Source of the DNA: Pseudarthrobacter sp. C4D7
GTDB taxonomy: Bacteria > Actinomycetota > Actinomycetes > Actinomycetales > Micrococcaceae
DNA length: 64,000 nt
Assembly (NCBI RefSeq): GCF_013359725.1
Contig: NZ_JABFMW010000005.1
Location: 1-64,000 of the forward strand
Direction of reading: 5' to 3'
In this document: positions 9,440 to 17,502 of the stretch, piece by piece
Layout of the letters: each line of letters begins with the position of its first letter
Numbering within the stretch: position 1 is the stretch's first letter
Made by a program: the position numbers and the translations under genes
The notes under the pieces: model-generated
Told to the model about the DNA's origin: nothing
Databases searched by the model: none
The model's input: the letters and a program-made list of their open reading frames with translations, nothing else

Positions 9440-9456
9440 GTCAAGTCTTTAACGCA
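9440..9456 (-). promoter_or_regulatory. Putative ROK operator overlapping the -35 of the sugar operon
   Basis: On the plus strand GTCAAG TCT TTAACGCA matches GTCAAG AAG TTAACGCA at 10701-10717 at 14 of 17 positions. On the gene strand it ends in TTGACG (9445-9440), a good -35, with a weak -10 around GTTTAC/TTTACT 18-19 nt further on. Two copies, one at each promoter around the ROK gene, suggest its binding site. Confidence 0.55.
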
Positions 9457-9477
9457 ATTGCTGGATAACGAAATGGT

Positions 9478-10668
9478 CTAGGCCTTGCGGATCCCGGCGT
9501 TTTGGAACACCAGCGCGGCCGCGCCAAGGGCCTCGGCGCGGTCACCGAGGGAGGACATGGTCAGGGTGGTGGTCTCGCCGATCACGGGCACTGCATGGCG
9601 GATCAGGCCCCGTCGGATGGGGTCCAGGAGGATGTCCCCCAGGCCGGCCAGGGGACCCCCCACCACAATGACTTCGGGGTTGATCAGGTTGGCTACATTG
9701 CCCAGTGCGCGGCCCACCGCCAGCCCTGCATCGTCCACGACGCGCAGGGTGGCCGAGTCCCGGTTCAGGGCCTTGCGGACAATGTCAGCCGGTGTCATGG
9801 GCGGATCCTCACCGCGGCTGAGGAGCTCAATCATGGTGGTGGTTGAAGCGATGGTTTCCAGGCAGCCGCGGTTGCCGCAGCGGCACACCAGGCCCTGTTC
9901 GTGGATAGTGGCGTGGCCTATCTCGCCGGTGATCCCTACGTTGCCGTAGTAGGGCGCTCCATTGAGGATCAGCCCGGCGCCGATGCCTGAACCGATCTTC
10001 AAGAACAGCAGGTTGCTGACCCCGGAATGCTGCCCCCACGTCACCTCCGACCAGGCGCCCAGGTTTGCGTCATTGTCAACAAATACGGGGATTCTCAAGG
10101 TTTCCTCAAGATGCTGCAGGATGTTGATGCCCACCCATTCGGGCAGGATTGCCCCCTGTGCCACCGTCCCCGTCCGGCGGTCGATCGGGCCCGGAATGCC
10201 GACGCCGGCACCCACCACCGAGGACCGTTCCACGCCGCTTTCGCGGAGGAGTTTCTCCAGCAGGGCCACGGCGGCCTGGATACCGTCATCCGCCTGGTGG
10301 CCCAGGGGGAGCATGACCGATTCCTCGGCGATGACGTGGTAGCTGAGCGAGGCAAGGACCACCCGCAGGTGCCGCCTGCCGAAGTCGATCCCGACGGCCA
10401 CGGCGCCGTTGCTGTTCAGCCGGACGTTCAGGGCCCGCCGCCCGGAGCTGGTGATGGGTTCGGTGGAGGCCAGTCCGGAGTCGAGCATGATCTTGACGAT
10501 GTTGGAGACCGTGGCAGTGGACAATCCCGTCTGCCGGGCCAGCTCCGCCTGGGTGGATGGGCCCACCATCAGGGTCTCTATGATCCGCTGCTGGTTCAGC
10601 TGCCGCAGCGCTGACTGCGAGCCGGGGTTCTTCGGTTTGCTCCTCGTTGAGCGCGTAGGTGCGGACAT
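9478..10668 (-). CDS. ROK family transcriptional repressor (XylR/NagC-like)
   Basis: A 396-residue regulator. Residues about 20-75 form a winged helix-turn-helix (TQAELARQTGLSTATVSNIV); the rest is a ROK sugar-kinase-like domain with GIDFGRRHLRVVL (phosphate loop), FVDNDANLGAWSE, KIGSGIGAGLILNG and the zinc-binding loop CRCGNRGCLE. ROK repressors bind DNA until a sugar ligand releases them. It sits directly upstream of, and on the same strand as, the sugar operon, so that operon is the likely target along with its own promoter. The ATG lies about 7 nt after a -10-like CAATGT, so the mRNA is probably leaderless. Confidence 0.88.
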   Translation of the reverse strand: MSAPTRSTRSKPKNPGSQSALRQLNQQRIIETLMVGPSTQAELARQTGLSTATVSNIVKIMLDSGLASTEPITSSGRRALNVRLNSNGAVAVGIDFGRRHLRVVLASLSYHVIAEESVMLPLGHQADDGIQAAVALLEKLLRESGVERSSVVGAGVGIPGPIDRRTGTVAQGAILPEWVGINILQHLEETLRIPVFVDNDANLGAWSEVTWGQHSGVSNLLFLKIGSGIGAGLILNGAPYYGNVGITGEIGHATIHEQGLVCRCGNRGCLETIASTTTMIELLSRGEDPPMTPADIVRKALNRDSATLRVVDDAGLAVGRALGNVANLINPEVIVVGGPLAGLGDILLDPIRRGLIRHAVPVIGETTTLTMSSLGDRAEALGAAALVFQNAGIRKA

Positions 10669-10675
10669 GCTAAGA

Positions 10676-10717
10676 ACATTGCCCTACTGCCGCTCTTGTA
10701 GTCAAGAAGTTAACGCA
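10676..10717 (-). promoter_or_regulatory. ROK gene promoter with overlapping operator-like motif
   Basis: On the gene strand the order is TGCGTTAACTTCTTGAC (10717-10701), which contains the -35 TTGACT (10705-10700), then an 18-nt spacer and CAATGT (10681-10676) about 7 nt before the ATG. The 17-bp motif recurs at 9440-9456, which suggests autoregulation. Confidence 0.5.
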
Positions 10718-10905
10718 TGCCATGCCCTAGCAGGAGCGGGTGCAGATCCCGCGGCCCCGTCTTAAGGTCCGTGCATTCCGTCCCGCTGGACCCGCTGGCG
10801 GGTCCAAACGTCCCCCCGCATCCCATGTTCGGCTGGCTAGGCTGGGAGGCGGAAACAGTCCGGCCCGGGCCATCCCCATGGACGGGCGTGAAGAAGGTGG
10901 TAACG

Positions 10906-11763
10906 ATGCTGCTGTCCGTCCTGCAGGCAAATGCCGTGGTCCTGGACATTGAGGCCAATCTGCGGACCATGGACGATGCCGCCCGCCGGGCCGCGCAGTC
11001 CGGTGCCGACCTGCTGCTCACACCGGAACTCTTCCCCGTGGGCTACGCCCCGCTGCGGCTGCGCAGCGGACTTGACCCGGCGGCCCTGCCCGCCATCCGT
11101 GAACGCCTGGCCGGAATTGCCCGGAGGAACCGGATCGGGATGGTGTACAGCCTGCCGGCCCCGGCGGGCTCCGGATCAGTGCCCGGCGACGGGCGCCCAT
11201 GGCACATCTCAGCCACCCTGCTGGATGCCCACGGCGTGGAGATCCTCACCTACGCCAAGGTCCATCTCTTCGGCAGCGAGGAACGCGAGGCCTTTGCCGC
11301 AGCCACCGAACCTCCGGCTGTGGTGGATTTCAACGGCATCCGCACGTCGCTGCTGATTTGCTACGACATCGAGTTTCCAGAGGCCGCACGCGCCGCTGCC
11401 GCCCGCGGCGCCGAGCTGCTCCTGGTGCCCACCGCGCTGTCCGCCGGCTACGAGGCCGTGCCCCAGGTACTTGTCCGCGCCCGGGCACTGGAAAGCCAAC
11501 TCAATGTGGCCTACGCCAATCACTGCGGACCTGAGGACGCCTGCACCTTCGGCGGCGGAAGCGTGGTGGCCGGACCGGACGGGACGCTCCTCGCCGAGGC
11601 AGGGGAGGGCCCCGCGCTGCTGTTTGCCGAGGTGGGCGCAGCGGCGGTCCGCGCAGCACGCAACCATATCCCTTACCTCCGGGAACGCCGGCCCGGGCTG
11701 TACCGGGAGTGGGAGGCGGCCCTGCCACCGGAGCCGGAAAATCCCGGCGGGCGCCGGGCCTAG
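10906..11763 (+). CDS. davA: Nitrilase-superfamily amidase, DavA-like (5-aminovaleramide amidohydrolase type)
   Basis: A 285-residue carbon-nitrogen hydrolase. The catalytic Glu-Lys-Cys triad is visible as TPELFPVGY (Glu near residue 41), YAKVHLFG (Lys) and LLICYDIEFPEAAR (Cys). The later blocks VPTALSAGY, VRARALESQ and YANHCGPED follow the pattern I know from DavA, which hydrolyses 5-aminovaleramide to 5-aminovalerate. The flavoenzyme encoded nearby (15097) makes that kind of amide from an amino acid. GGTGG 5 nt upstream of ATG 10906 supports this start. The PucR gene follows convergently. Family assignment is secure; the exact amide is inferred from context. Confidence 0.75.
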   Translation: MLLSVLQANAVVLDIEANLRTMDDAARRAAQSGADLLLTPELFPVGYAPLRLRSGLDPAALPAIRERLAGIARRNRIGMVYSLPAPAGSGSVPGDGRPWHISATLLDAHGVEILTYAKVHLFGSEEREAFAAATEPPAVVDFNGIRTSLLICYDIEFPEAARAAAARGAELLLVPTALSAGYEAVPQVLVRARALESQLNVAYANHCGPEDACTFGGGSVVAGPDGTLLAEAGEGPALLFAEVGAAAVRAARNHIPYLRERRPGLYREWEAALPPEPENPGGRRA

Positions 11764-11771
11764 CCCGCTGG

Positions 11772-13379
11772 TCAGTCCGCCTGCGCCGCAGCGCCGTCGG
11801 CGTACTGCAGTGCGATCCACAGCTCAGCCCGCACCTGCGCCTGGTTGAGGTCCAGCTGGAGCAGATCACCGAGGACGCCGACCTGCCGCCGGACGCTGTT
11901 CCGGTGCAGGCCCAGCAGTTTGGCGGAAGCATCCCAGCTGCCGTTTTCTCCGAGCCAGCCGCGGAGGACTTCCAGCAGCTGGTGGCGCCGGTCCGCTTCC
12001 AGCGCAAGGACCGGCTGCAGGAGGCGTTCGGCCAGGAGGATGCCCGCCTCGCGGCCCAGCAGTCCGGTGACGGACCAGGGCACGTCGTCGGCCCGGATGC
12101 TCCGCCCGCTCCTTTGGACCTGGCTGCGCAGGGAGGTGGCCCGCTGGTAGGCGGCGGACAGTCCCGCGAGTTCTGTGGGTTCCCCGACCACCAGGCGCCA
12201 ACCGAGCTTCTCCACGTCGGCAAGCAGGGCGTCATCCACTTTGAGCCGGGTCACCGCGGCGAAGCCGTAGTCCGTGATCTCCACCAGCTTTGTGTCGAGC
12301 ATTCGGCGCCACTGCAGCAGCTCCCGGACCGGGCCATCACCGGCCGGCCAGTCGCGCGCTTCCACGTTAATGCCCTGCACCACCCGCATGGGCGCGGACC
12401 GGGTGGAGGAAAGGCTCTGCGCCAGCAGGTCCTTGAGTCCGTTTACCTGCCTGGTGCCACCCGTGGTGAGGCTTTCGGGGTGCAGCAGGACGGCGGTGGC
12501 CAGCTGGCTTGGGGCCAGCGACCCGCTGGTGCGCTGCCGCACCAGCAGCTCAAGCAGCCCGACGGCGGACTGGACCACGTTGTTCTGGGCGGGCGTGAGG
12601 GGAACGTCGGAACCGAGGACCAGGGCTCCGAGGTTGGCATCCTTGGTGCTGCGCAGCGGATGGCCCACCACCAGTGCCGAGCCCGGCAGGTCAAAGCTGT
12701 CCGTTTCCACGCGGGGGCCCCGGCCGGACAGCAGACGCTCCAGCATGGGTGCCAGCAAGGGAAGGTCGACGGCGGTCCTGCCGCCGGCATTGGTGCCGCG
12801 GGCCCTGATCCGGCCGTCCGCCCCCACCAGTACCGCCCATACGGGCACCCGCTGGACCAGGGCAGCCAGCAGTTCGTGCTCCGGCCTGGGGGAGAGGACG
12901 GCGCGCATGAGCTGCCGGTTGGTCTCTGCCAGCTGCCGGAAGACCCTCGCATTGTCGGTTTCCAGGAGCTGTGAGAACTCCAGGCCAATCGCGGCGAAAG
13001 GCAGTGACTCCGGCACCTCGAACAGGGTGAGGTTGTGCTGCCGGCAGGCATCCACCACCACGTCCGGCACGGCGTCGAAATATGGCCTGATCCCGAAACC
13101 GAGGGCCGCCACCTTGGCCGCCACCAGACGCCGGACGTAGGCGTCCACCCTGGCCGGGGTCCCGCCGTCGCCAAGGAAGGGAAGCCCGGCGGTGAGCAGG
13201 AATTCACCCTCCGGAAGATACGGGGTGGGGTCTTCCAGTTCACTGGGTTCGACCCACCGCAGGAGCCGGCCGCCGCTGCCGCCGTCGTGGAGCATCCGCA
13301 GCAGCGGCGGCAGCTGGTTCAGGAACTGCTGCAGCGTGACGAAGCTCAGCCGGCCGGCCTCCGCAGGCGCCGTCGTCAT
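11772..13379 (-). CDS. PucR family transcriptional regulator
   Basis: A 535-residue regulator. The N-terminal PucR domain (about residues 10-130; PTPYLPEGEFLLTAGLPF, AALGFGIRPYFDAVPD) senses a metabolite. A middle GGDEF-like/CdaR region follows, then a C-terminal helix-turn-helix of the HTH_30 type (SWDASAKLLGLHRNSVRRQV). PucR proteins usually control purine or amino-acid catabolic genes beside them; here they would be the divergent permease-monooxygenase pair and perhaps the amidase. ATG 13379 is chosen because a -10-like TATAGT lies at 13488-13493, leaving about 100 nt of leader. The longer reading from GTG 13484 overlaps that -10 box and has no Shine-Dalgarno. Confidence 0.85.
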   Translation of the reverse strand: MTTAPAEAGRLSFVTLQQFLNQLPPLLRMLHDGGSGGRLLRWVEPSELEDPTPYLPEGEFLLTAGLPFLGDGGTPARVDAYVRRLVAAKVAALGFGIRPYFDAVPDVVVDACRQHNLTLFEVPESLPFAAIGLEFSQLLETDNARVFRQLAETNRQLMRAVLSPRPEHELLAALVQRVPVWAVLVGADGRIRARGTNAGGRTAVDLPLLAPMLERLLSGRGPRVETDSFDLPGSALVVGHPLRSTKDANLGALVLGSDVPLTPAQNNVVQSAVGLLELLVRQRTSGSLAPSQLATAVLLHPESLTTGGTRQVNGLKDLLAQSLSSTRSAPMRVVQGINVEARDWPAGDGPVRELLQWRRMLDTKLVEITDYGFAAVTRLKVDDALLADVEKLGWRLVVGEPTELAGLSAAYQRATSLRSQVQRSGRSIRADDVPWSVTGLLGREAGILLAERLLQPVLALEADRRHQLLEVLRGWLGENGSWDASAKLLGLHRNSVRRQVGVLGDLLQLDLNQAQVRAELWIALQYADGAAAQAD

Positions 13380-13511
13380 GGCTGGACGCCGGGCGTCCCT
13401 GCCGCCGGCAACCCTGGGTTCCGGCGTCGGAAGCCGGTTTTCCCGATCGGCCGCCCTTGTGCATAAAGTCTCATGGTGGATCACTATAAGTCATTTTGCA
13501 CCGCCCTGAGA

Positions 13512-13529
13512 GTTGGCTCACATGCCAAC
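13512..13529. promoter_or_regulatory. Putative PucR operator (perfect 6-6-6 inverted repeat)
   Basis: GTTGGC-TCACAT-GCCAAC is a perfect 6-bp inverted repeat with a 6-nt spacer. It lies between the divergent PucR gene and the amino-acid permease gene, 45 bp upstream of the permease start and about 20 bp upstream of the TATAGT box of pucR. Position suggests the operator for both promoters. Confidence 0.5.
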
Positions 13530-13573
13530 CTTGGTGAGGGGAAACCGAAAACTACTCTGAAGGGACGTCAACG

Positions 13574-15100
13574 GTGACTGTGCCTGTGACCACTGAAAAA
13601 CCTCTGGCCCGCGACGGCGGACGGCCCGGCCTCGGGGCCCAGCTCCTGCGCCGCAAACCGATCGTCCAGCTGGTGGGCGAAGGCGCAGGCGCCGGGGACG
13701 CCCCGGGGCTCGTACGCAGCTTTGGGGTCCTCCACCTGACCATGATCAGCGTGGGAGCCACCCTGGGCACCGGCATCCTGGTGATCCTTGGCGAATCGGT
13801 TCCGCTGGCCGGACCCGCCATCTGGATCTCCTTCGTGATCGCCGGACTGGCCGCACTGCTGTCCGCAGTGTCCTACGCCGAGATGGCCGGCCTGGTGCCG
13901 GTGGCCGGCTCCAGCTATTCCTACTCCTACGCCACCCTCGGCGAGGGCATGGCGTGGATCTGCGGCTGGTGCCTCGTCCTGGAATACGCGGTATCCGTAG
14001 CCGCCGTGGCGGTGGGCGCCGGCCAGTACGTCAACGAGACACTGGCGGCGTTCGGGCAGGTCCTGCCCGACGCAGTAGCCCAGCCGCCCGGCGACGGGGG
14101 ACTGGTCAACGTTCCGGCGGTGGCCATCGTGGTGCTGGCCATGATCCTGCTGGTCCGCGGAGCCCGCGAGAGCGCCCGGATCAACACGGCCATCGTCATC
14201 GTCAAAGTGGGCATCCTGCTGTTCTTCTGCGCCGTTGCCTTCACTGCCTTCGACGCCGGGAACTTCCAGCCGCTCCTGCCCATGGGCGCGGCCGGTGTCT
14301 CCGCCGCAGCCTCAAGGGTGTTCTTTTCATACATCGGCTTCGATGCCGCCTCCACTGCCGGCGAGGAAGCCCGGAACCCCAAGCGCGACCTGCCCCGCGC
14401 CATCCTGCTGTCCATGGTGATCGTCACCGGCATCTACGTCCTGGTGGCCGTGGCCGCGATCGGCGCCCGCCCCTGGGGCTGGTTCGACGGCACCGAGGCT
14501 GCGCTGGTCCAGATCCTTGAGGAAACCACCCACCAGCCGTGGATTGCCCTGGTTTTCTCCGTCGGCGCTGTCCTGGCCATTGCCAGCATCGTGCTGACGG
14601 TCCTGTACGGGCAGACCAGGATCCTCCTGTCCATGTCCCGGGACGGGCTGGTCCCCAAGGTCTTTGGCCGCGTCTCGCCGCGCACCGGCACACCGGCCGC
14701 CGGAACCCTCATTGTGGGCACCGCCGTCGCCCTCACTGCAGGCCTGGTGCCCCTTGGCGCACTGGCTGATGCCACCAGCATCGGGACCCTGTTCGCGTTC
14801 GCGCTGGTCAATGTCGCCGTGATCTACCTTCGCCGCAACCGCCCGGACCTGAAGCGGAGCTTCCGGGTGCCGCTGTACCCCATGACGCCCGTGCTGGGCA
14901 CGCTGATGTGTGCCTACCTGATGGCGAACCTGGGTGCCGATACCTGGATGGTCTTCGGCGCCTGGATGCTCGTAGGCATCGCCATCTACTTCGGCTATGG
15001 ACGCCGGAACTCCAAGGTAGCGGCGCTGAGTGAGCTCGACTACCGTGAACTGACCGCCAAGGCCCCCAGCCAGGAACCTGTGAAAGCAGAACTCTCATGA
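13574..15100 (+). CDS. APC family amino acid permease
   Basis: A 508-residue integral membrane transporter of the amino acid-polyamine-organocation superfamily. The first helix carries the family signature GATLGTGILVILGES, followed by ISFVIAGLAALLSAVSYAEMA and SSYSYSYATLGEGMAWICGW; about 12 membrane segments are expected. The start is GTG 13574 with AAGGGA 8 nt upstream. Its stop overlaps the next start by ATGA, so it is cotranslated with the flavin monooxygenase and probably imports that enzyme's substrate, likely a cationic amino acid such as lysine. Substrate is inferred from context only. Confidence 0.88.
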   Translation: MTVPVTTEKPLARDGGRPGLGAQLLRRKPIVQLVGEGAGAGDAPGLVRSFGVLHLTMISVGATLGTGILVILGESVPLAGPAIWISFVIAGLAALLSAVSYAEMAGLVPVAGSSYSYSYATLGEGMAWICGWCLVLEYAVSVAAVAVGAGQYVNETLAAFGQVLPDAVAQPPGDGGLVNVPAVAIVVLAMILLVRGARESARINTAIVIVKVGILLFFCAVAFTAFDAGNFQPLLPMGAAGVSAAASRVFFSYIGFDAASTAGEEARNPKRDLPRAILLSMVIVTGIYVLVAVAAIGARPWGWFDGTEAALVQILEETTHQPWIALVFSVGAVLAIASIVLTVLYGQTRILLSMSRDGLVPKVFGRVSPRTGTPAAGTLIVGTAVALTAGLVPLGALADATSIGTLFAFALVNVAVIYLRRNRPDLKRSFRVPLYPMTPVLGTLMCAYLMANLGADTWMVFGAWMLVGIAIYFGYGRRNSKVAALSELDYRELTAKAPSQEPVKAELS

Positions 15101-16833
15101 CCACCGCCACCGAACTTCCTGCCTTCGATCCCTCCAGCACCTCCACGCCCCCGGCCGGTGCGGCCGGGCGCGGCGCCGGTGGGCAGGCAGCGCCCATCAC
15201 CATGCTTAACCCCGATTTCCCGTTCAGCTACGACCACTACCTGGCCCACCCCGACGGACTGGGCGCCGTTCCGCCGGAGCTGTATGGCACCGAGGTGGCC
15301 GTCATCGGCGCCGGGCTCTCCGGCCTGGTGACCGCCTACGAGCTGATGAAGCTTGGACTGCGCCCGGTGGTCTATGAGGCGGACCAGATGGGCGGGCGGC
15401 TCCGCACTGCCGCTTTCCCGGCAGCACCAGGCGTGGTGGCGGACCTGGGTGGAATGCGGTTCCCGGTCTCGGGCAAGGCGTTCTACCACTACGTGGACCT
15501 GCTCGGGCTGGAGACCCAGGAGTTCCCCAACCCCCTCGCCGAAGCGACGTCCAGCACCGTGATCGAACTGGCAGGCAAGAAGTACTACGCCGAAAAACCC
15601 GGTGACCTGCCGCCGTTCTTCCGCGAAGTGGCGGATGCCTGGAAGGCCGCGGTCAATGACGGAGCGAAGTTCGTGCAGATGCAGGACGCCATCAAGGCCC
15701 GGGACATGGCCCGGATCAAGGAACTGTGGAACGAGCTGCTCCCGCTGATGGACGAGCAGACCTTCTACGGCTTCATCGCCGCCAGCGATTCCTTCAGGAA
15801 GGCGGGGTTCGCCCACCGGGAAGCCTTCGGGCAGGTGGGCTTCGGCACCGGCGGCTGGGACACGGACTTCCCCAACTCCATCCTGGAAATCCTGCGCGTT
15901 GTCTACACCGACGCAGACGACCAGCACCGGCTCATCCGCGGGGGAGCGCAGCGTCTGCCCGAGGCACTCTGGCAGCACGCGCCGTCGGACCTGGTGTACT
16001 GGCCGGCCGGAACCTCCCTGGCCTCGCTGCACTCCGGCTCGCCCCGCGGCGCCGTGGGGAAGATCAGCCGGGACACAGACGGCAACCTGCGGGTCCGGGA
16101 GCGCTGGGGCCGCGAGGCCAGCTACCCGGCCGTGGTGACCACCTGCCAGTCATGGCTGCTGTCCACCCGCATCCATACGGAAGAAGCCCTGTTCCCGGCC
16201 GAACTGTGGACGGCCATGGAGAAATCCCATTACATGCAGTCGTCCAAGACCTTCGTGATGGTGGACCGGCCCTTCTGGAAGGACACCGACCCGGAAACCG
16301 GCAACGAAGTCCTGTCCATGACGCTGACGGACAGGCTGAACCGCGCCACGTACCTGCTGGACAACGGCCCGGACCAGCCGGCGGTCATCCTGCTGTCCTA
16401 CACGTGGAACGACGACGCCCTGAAGTGGCTGGCCCTGGACGCGGACGAGCGCGTGGAACTGATGCTGCACTCGCTTGAGCAGATCTATCCCGGCGTGGAC
16501 ATTGCCGGGCACATCGTTGGCCAGCCCATCACCGTGTCATGGGAAGCGGACCCCAACTTCATGGGCGCCTTCAAGGCCAACCTGCCCGGACACTACCGCT
16601 ACCAGCAGCGGCTGTTCACGCACTTCAAGCAGGACAGGCTGCCGGAATCCCAGCGCGGCATCTTCCTGGCCGGCGACGACGTATCCTTCACCGCCGGCTG
16701 GGCAGAAGGCGCCGTCACCACCGGGCTGAACGCGGTGTGGGGCGTGGTGAAGCACCTGGGCGGATCGTCGGCCCCGGGCAATCCCGGTCCGGGCGACCTA
16801 CTGGAGGAGTTCGGTCCGATCAGCCTCGACTAA
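15097..16833 (+). CDS. davB: Flavin amino-acid 2-monooxygenase, DavB-like (lysine 2-monooxygenase type)
   Basis: A 578-residue FAD enzyme of the flavin monoamine oxidase superfamily. The dinucleotide-binding motif is VAVIGAGLSGLVTAYELM (about residues 67-84), then GGRLRT and LGGMRFPVS. Blocks such as FYHYVDLLGLET, HREAFGQVGFGTGGWD, MQSSKTFVMVDRPFWKD, VSWEADPNFMGAFK and FLAGDDVSFTAGWAEGA resemble Pseudomonas lysine 2-monooxygenase DavB as I know it. That enzyme converts L-lysine with O2 to 5-aminovaleramide, CO2 and water. The first 40 residues are a Pro/Ala-rich extension. It overlaps the permease stop by ATGA. Tryptophan or phenylalanine 2-monooxygenase activity is the main alternative. Confidence 0.8.
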   Translation: MTTATELPAFDPSSTSTPPAGAAGRGAGGQAAPITMLNPDFPFSYDHYLAHPDGLGAVPPELYGTEVAVIGAGLSGLVTAYELMKLGLRPVVYEADQMGGRLRTAAFPAAPGVVADLGGMRFPVSGKAFYHYVDLLGLETQEFPNPLAEATSSTVIELAGKKYYAEKPGDLPPFFREVADAWKAAVNDGAKFVQMQDAIKARDMARIKELWNELLPLMDEQTFYGFIAASDSFRKAGFAHREAFGQVGFGTGGWDTDFPNSILEILRVVYTDADDQHRLIRGGAQRLPEALWQHAPSDLVYWPAGTSLASLHSGSPRGAVGKISRDTDGNLRVRERWGREASYPAVVTTCQSWLLSTRIHTEEALFPAELWTAMEKSHYMQSSKTFVMVDRPFWKDTDPETGNEVLSMTLTDRLNRATYLLDNGPDQPAVILLSYTWNDDALKWLALDADERVELMLHSLEQIYPGVDIAGHIVGQPITVSWEADPNFMGAFKANLPGHYRYQQRLFTHFKQDRLPESQRGIFLAGDDVSFTAGWAEGAVTTGLNAVWGVVKHLGGSSAPGNPGPGDLLEEFGPISLD

Positions 16834-16895
16834 CCGTGGGCCCACGCCCGCCGGGTTCCCTGGCCGTGGAGCCGCCCCGGCGAGGGCCCCGGCCC

Positions 16896-16949
16896 GAGCT
16901 TGCGAGGGTAGGGAGCCGGGGTGGACTTGTGAGGTTAGGGGGCGGGTGG
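16896..16949. repeat. Two imperfect tandem copies of a ~27-bp unit
   Basis: Unit 1 (16896-16923) begins GAGCTTGCGAGGGTAGGG and unit 2 (16924-16949) begins GACTTGTGAGGTTAGGG. They lie in the convergent interval after the flavin monooxygenase gene and run over the last codons of the carbonic anhydrase-like gene. They look like a small intergenic repeat unit. Confidence 0.45.
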
Positions 16950-17462
16950 GGAGAGCTCGCGGTGTTTCGCCGCGAGCTCCACGTAGCGCGCCGCGTTGGC
17001 GCGGACTCCGTCGAACTCTTCATCCGTGAGTTCGCGGCGCACCTTGGCGGGAACCCCCGCCACCAGTGACCGGGGCGGAACCACGGTTCCTTCGAGCACG
17101 ACGGCGCCGGCGGCCACCAGCGAGCCGGCGCCGATCACTGCGCCGTTGAGGACGGTGGCGCCCATGCCGATCAGGCAGTCGTCCTCCACCGTGCAGCCAT
17201 GCACGACGGCGGCATGCCCCACGCTGACGCGTTCGCCCACCGTGCAGGGGAAGCCGGGGTCGGCGTGCAGCACCACATTGTCCTGCAGGTTGCTGCCGGC
17301 GCCTACGGTGATGGCAGCGGTGTCGGCCCGGACGGAGACACCGTAGAAGGCGCTGGCGTCCGGGCCCAGGGTGGCCTGGCCGATGATCGAGGCCGAGGGG
17401 GCCACGAACGCTGATTCATGGATGGCCGGGGAGTTGCCGGCAAAAGGGTAAAGAGGAGCCAT
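16935..17462 (-). CDS. Gamma carbonic anhydrase-like left-handed beta-helix protein
   Basis: A 175-residue trimeric hexapeptide-repeat protein of the gamma carbonic anhydrase / PaaY group. Imperfect hexapeptides run through the protein (SIIGQATLGPDASAFYGVSV, CLIGMGATVLNGAVIGAGS). Three candidate zinc-ligand histidines are visible: LHADPG and the pair in VGHAAVVHGC. Members hydrate CO2 or are inactive relatives, so catalysis is not certain. ATG 17462 begins APLYPFAGNSPAIHE, the usual family N-terminus; an in-frame GTG at 17480 would add six residues. It lies between the convergent monooxygenase gene and purU and is transcribed in the purU direction, 40 nt after it. Confidence 0.82.
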   Translation of the reverse strand: MAPLYPFAGNSPAIHESAFVAPSASIIGQATLGPDASAFYGVSVRADTAAITVGAGSNLQDNVVLHADPGFPCTVGERVSVGHAAVVHGCTVEDDCLIGMGATVLNGAVIGAGSLVAAGAVVLEGTVVPPRSLVAGVPAKVRRELTDEEFDGVRANAARYVELAAKHRELSPPAP

Positions 17463-17502
17463 GGCTTCACCATAAGCCACCCTTCCACCCCACCGCTGCG
17501 AC

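Noticed and set aside
10906..11763. Carbon-nitrogen hydrolase as a nitrilase for nitrile degradation or as indole-acetamide hydrolase
   Set aside because: The sequence pattern and the lysine-monooxygenase-like neighbour fit a DavA amidase better, and iaaH is an amidase-signature enzyme, not a nitrilase-fold one. The exact substrate remains open.
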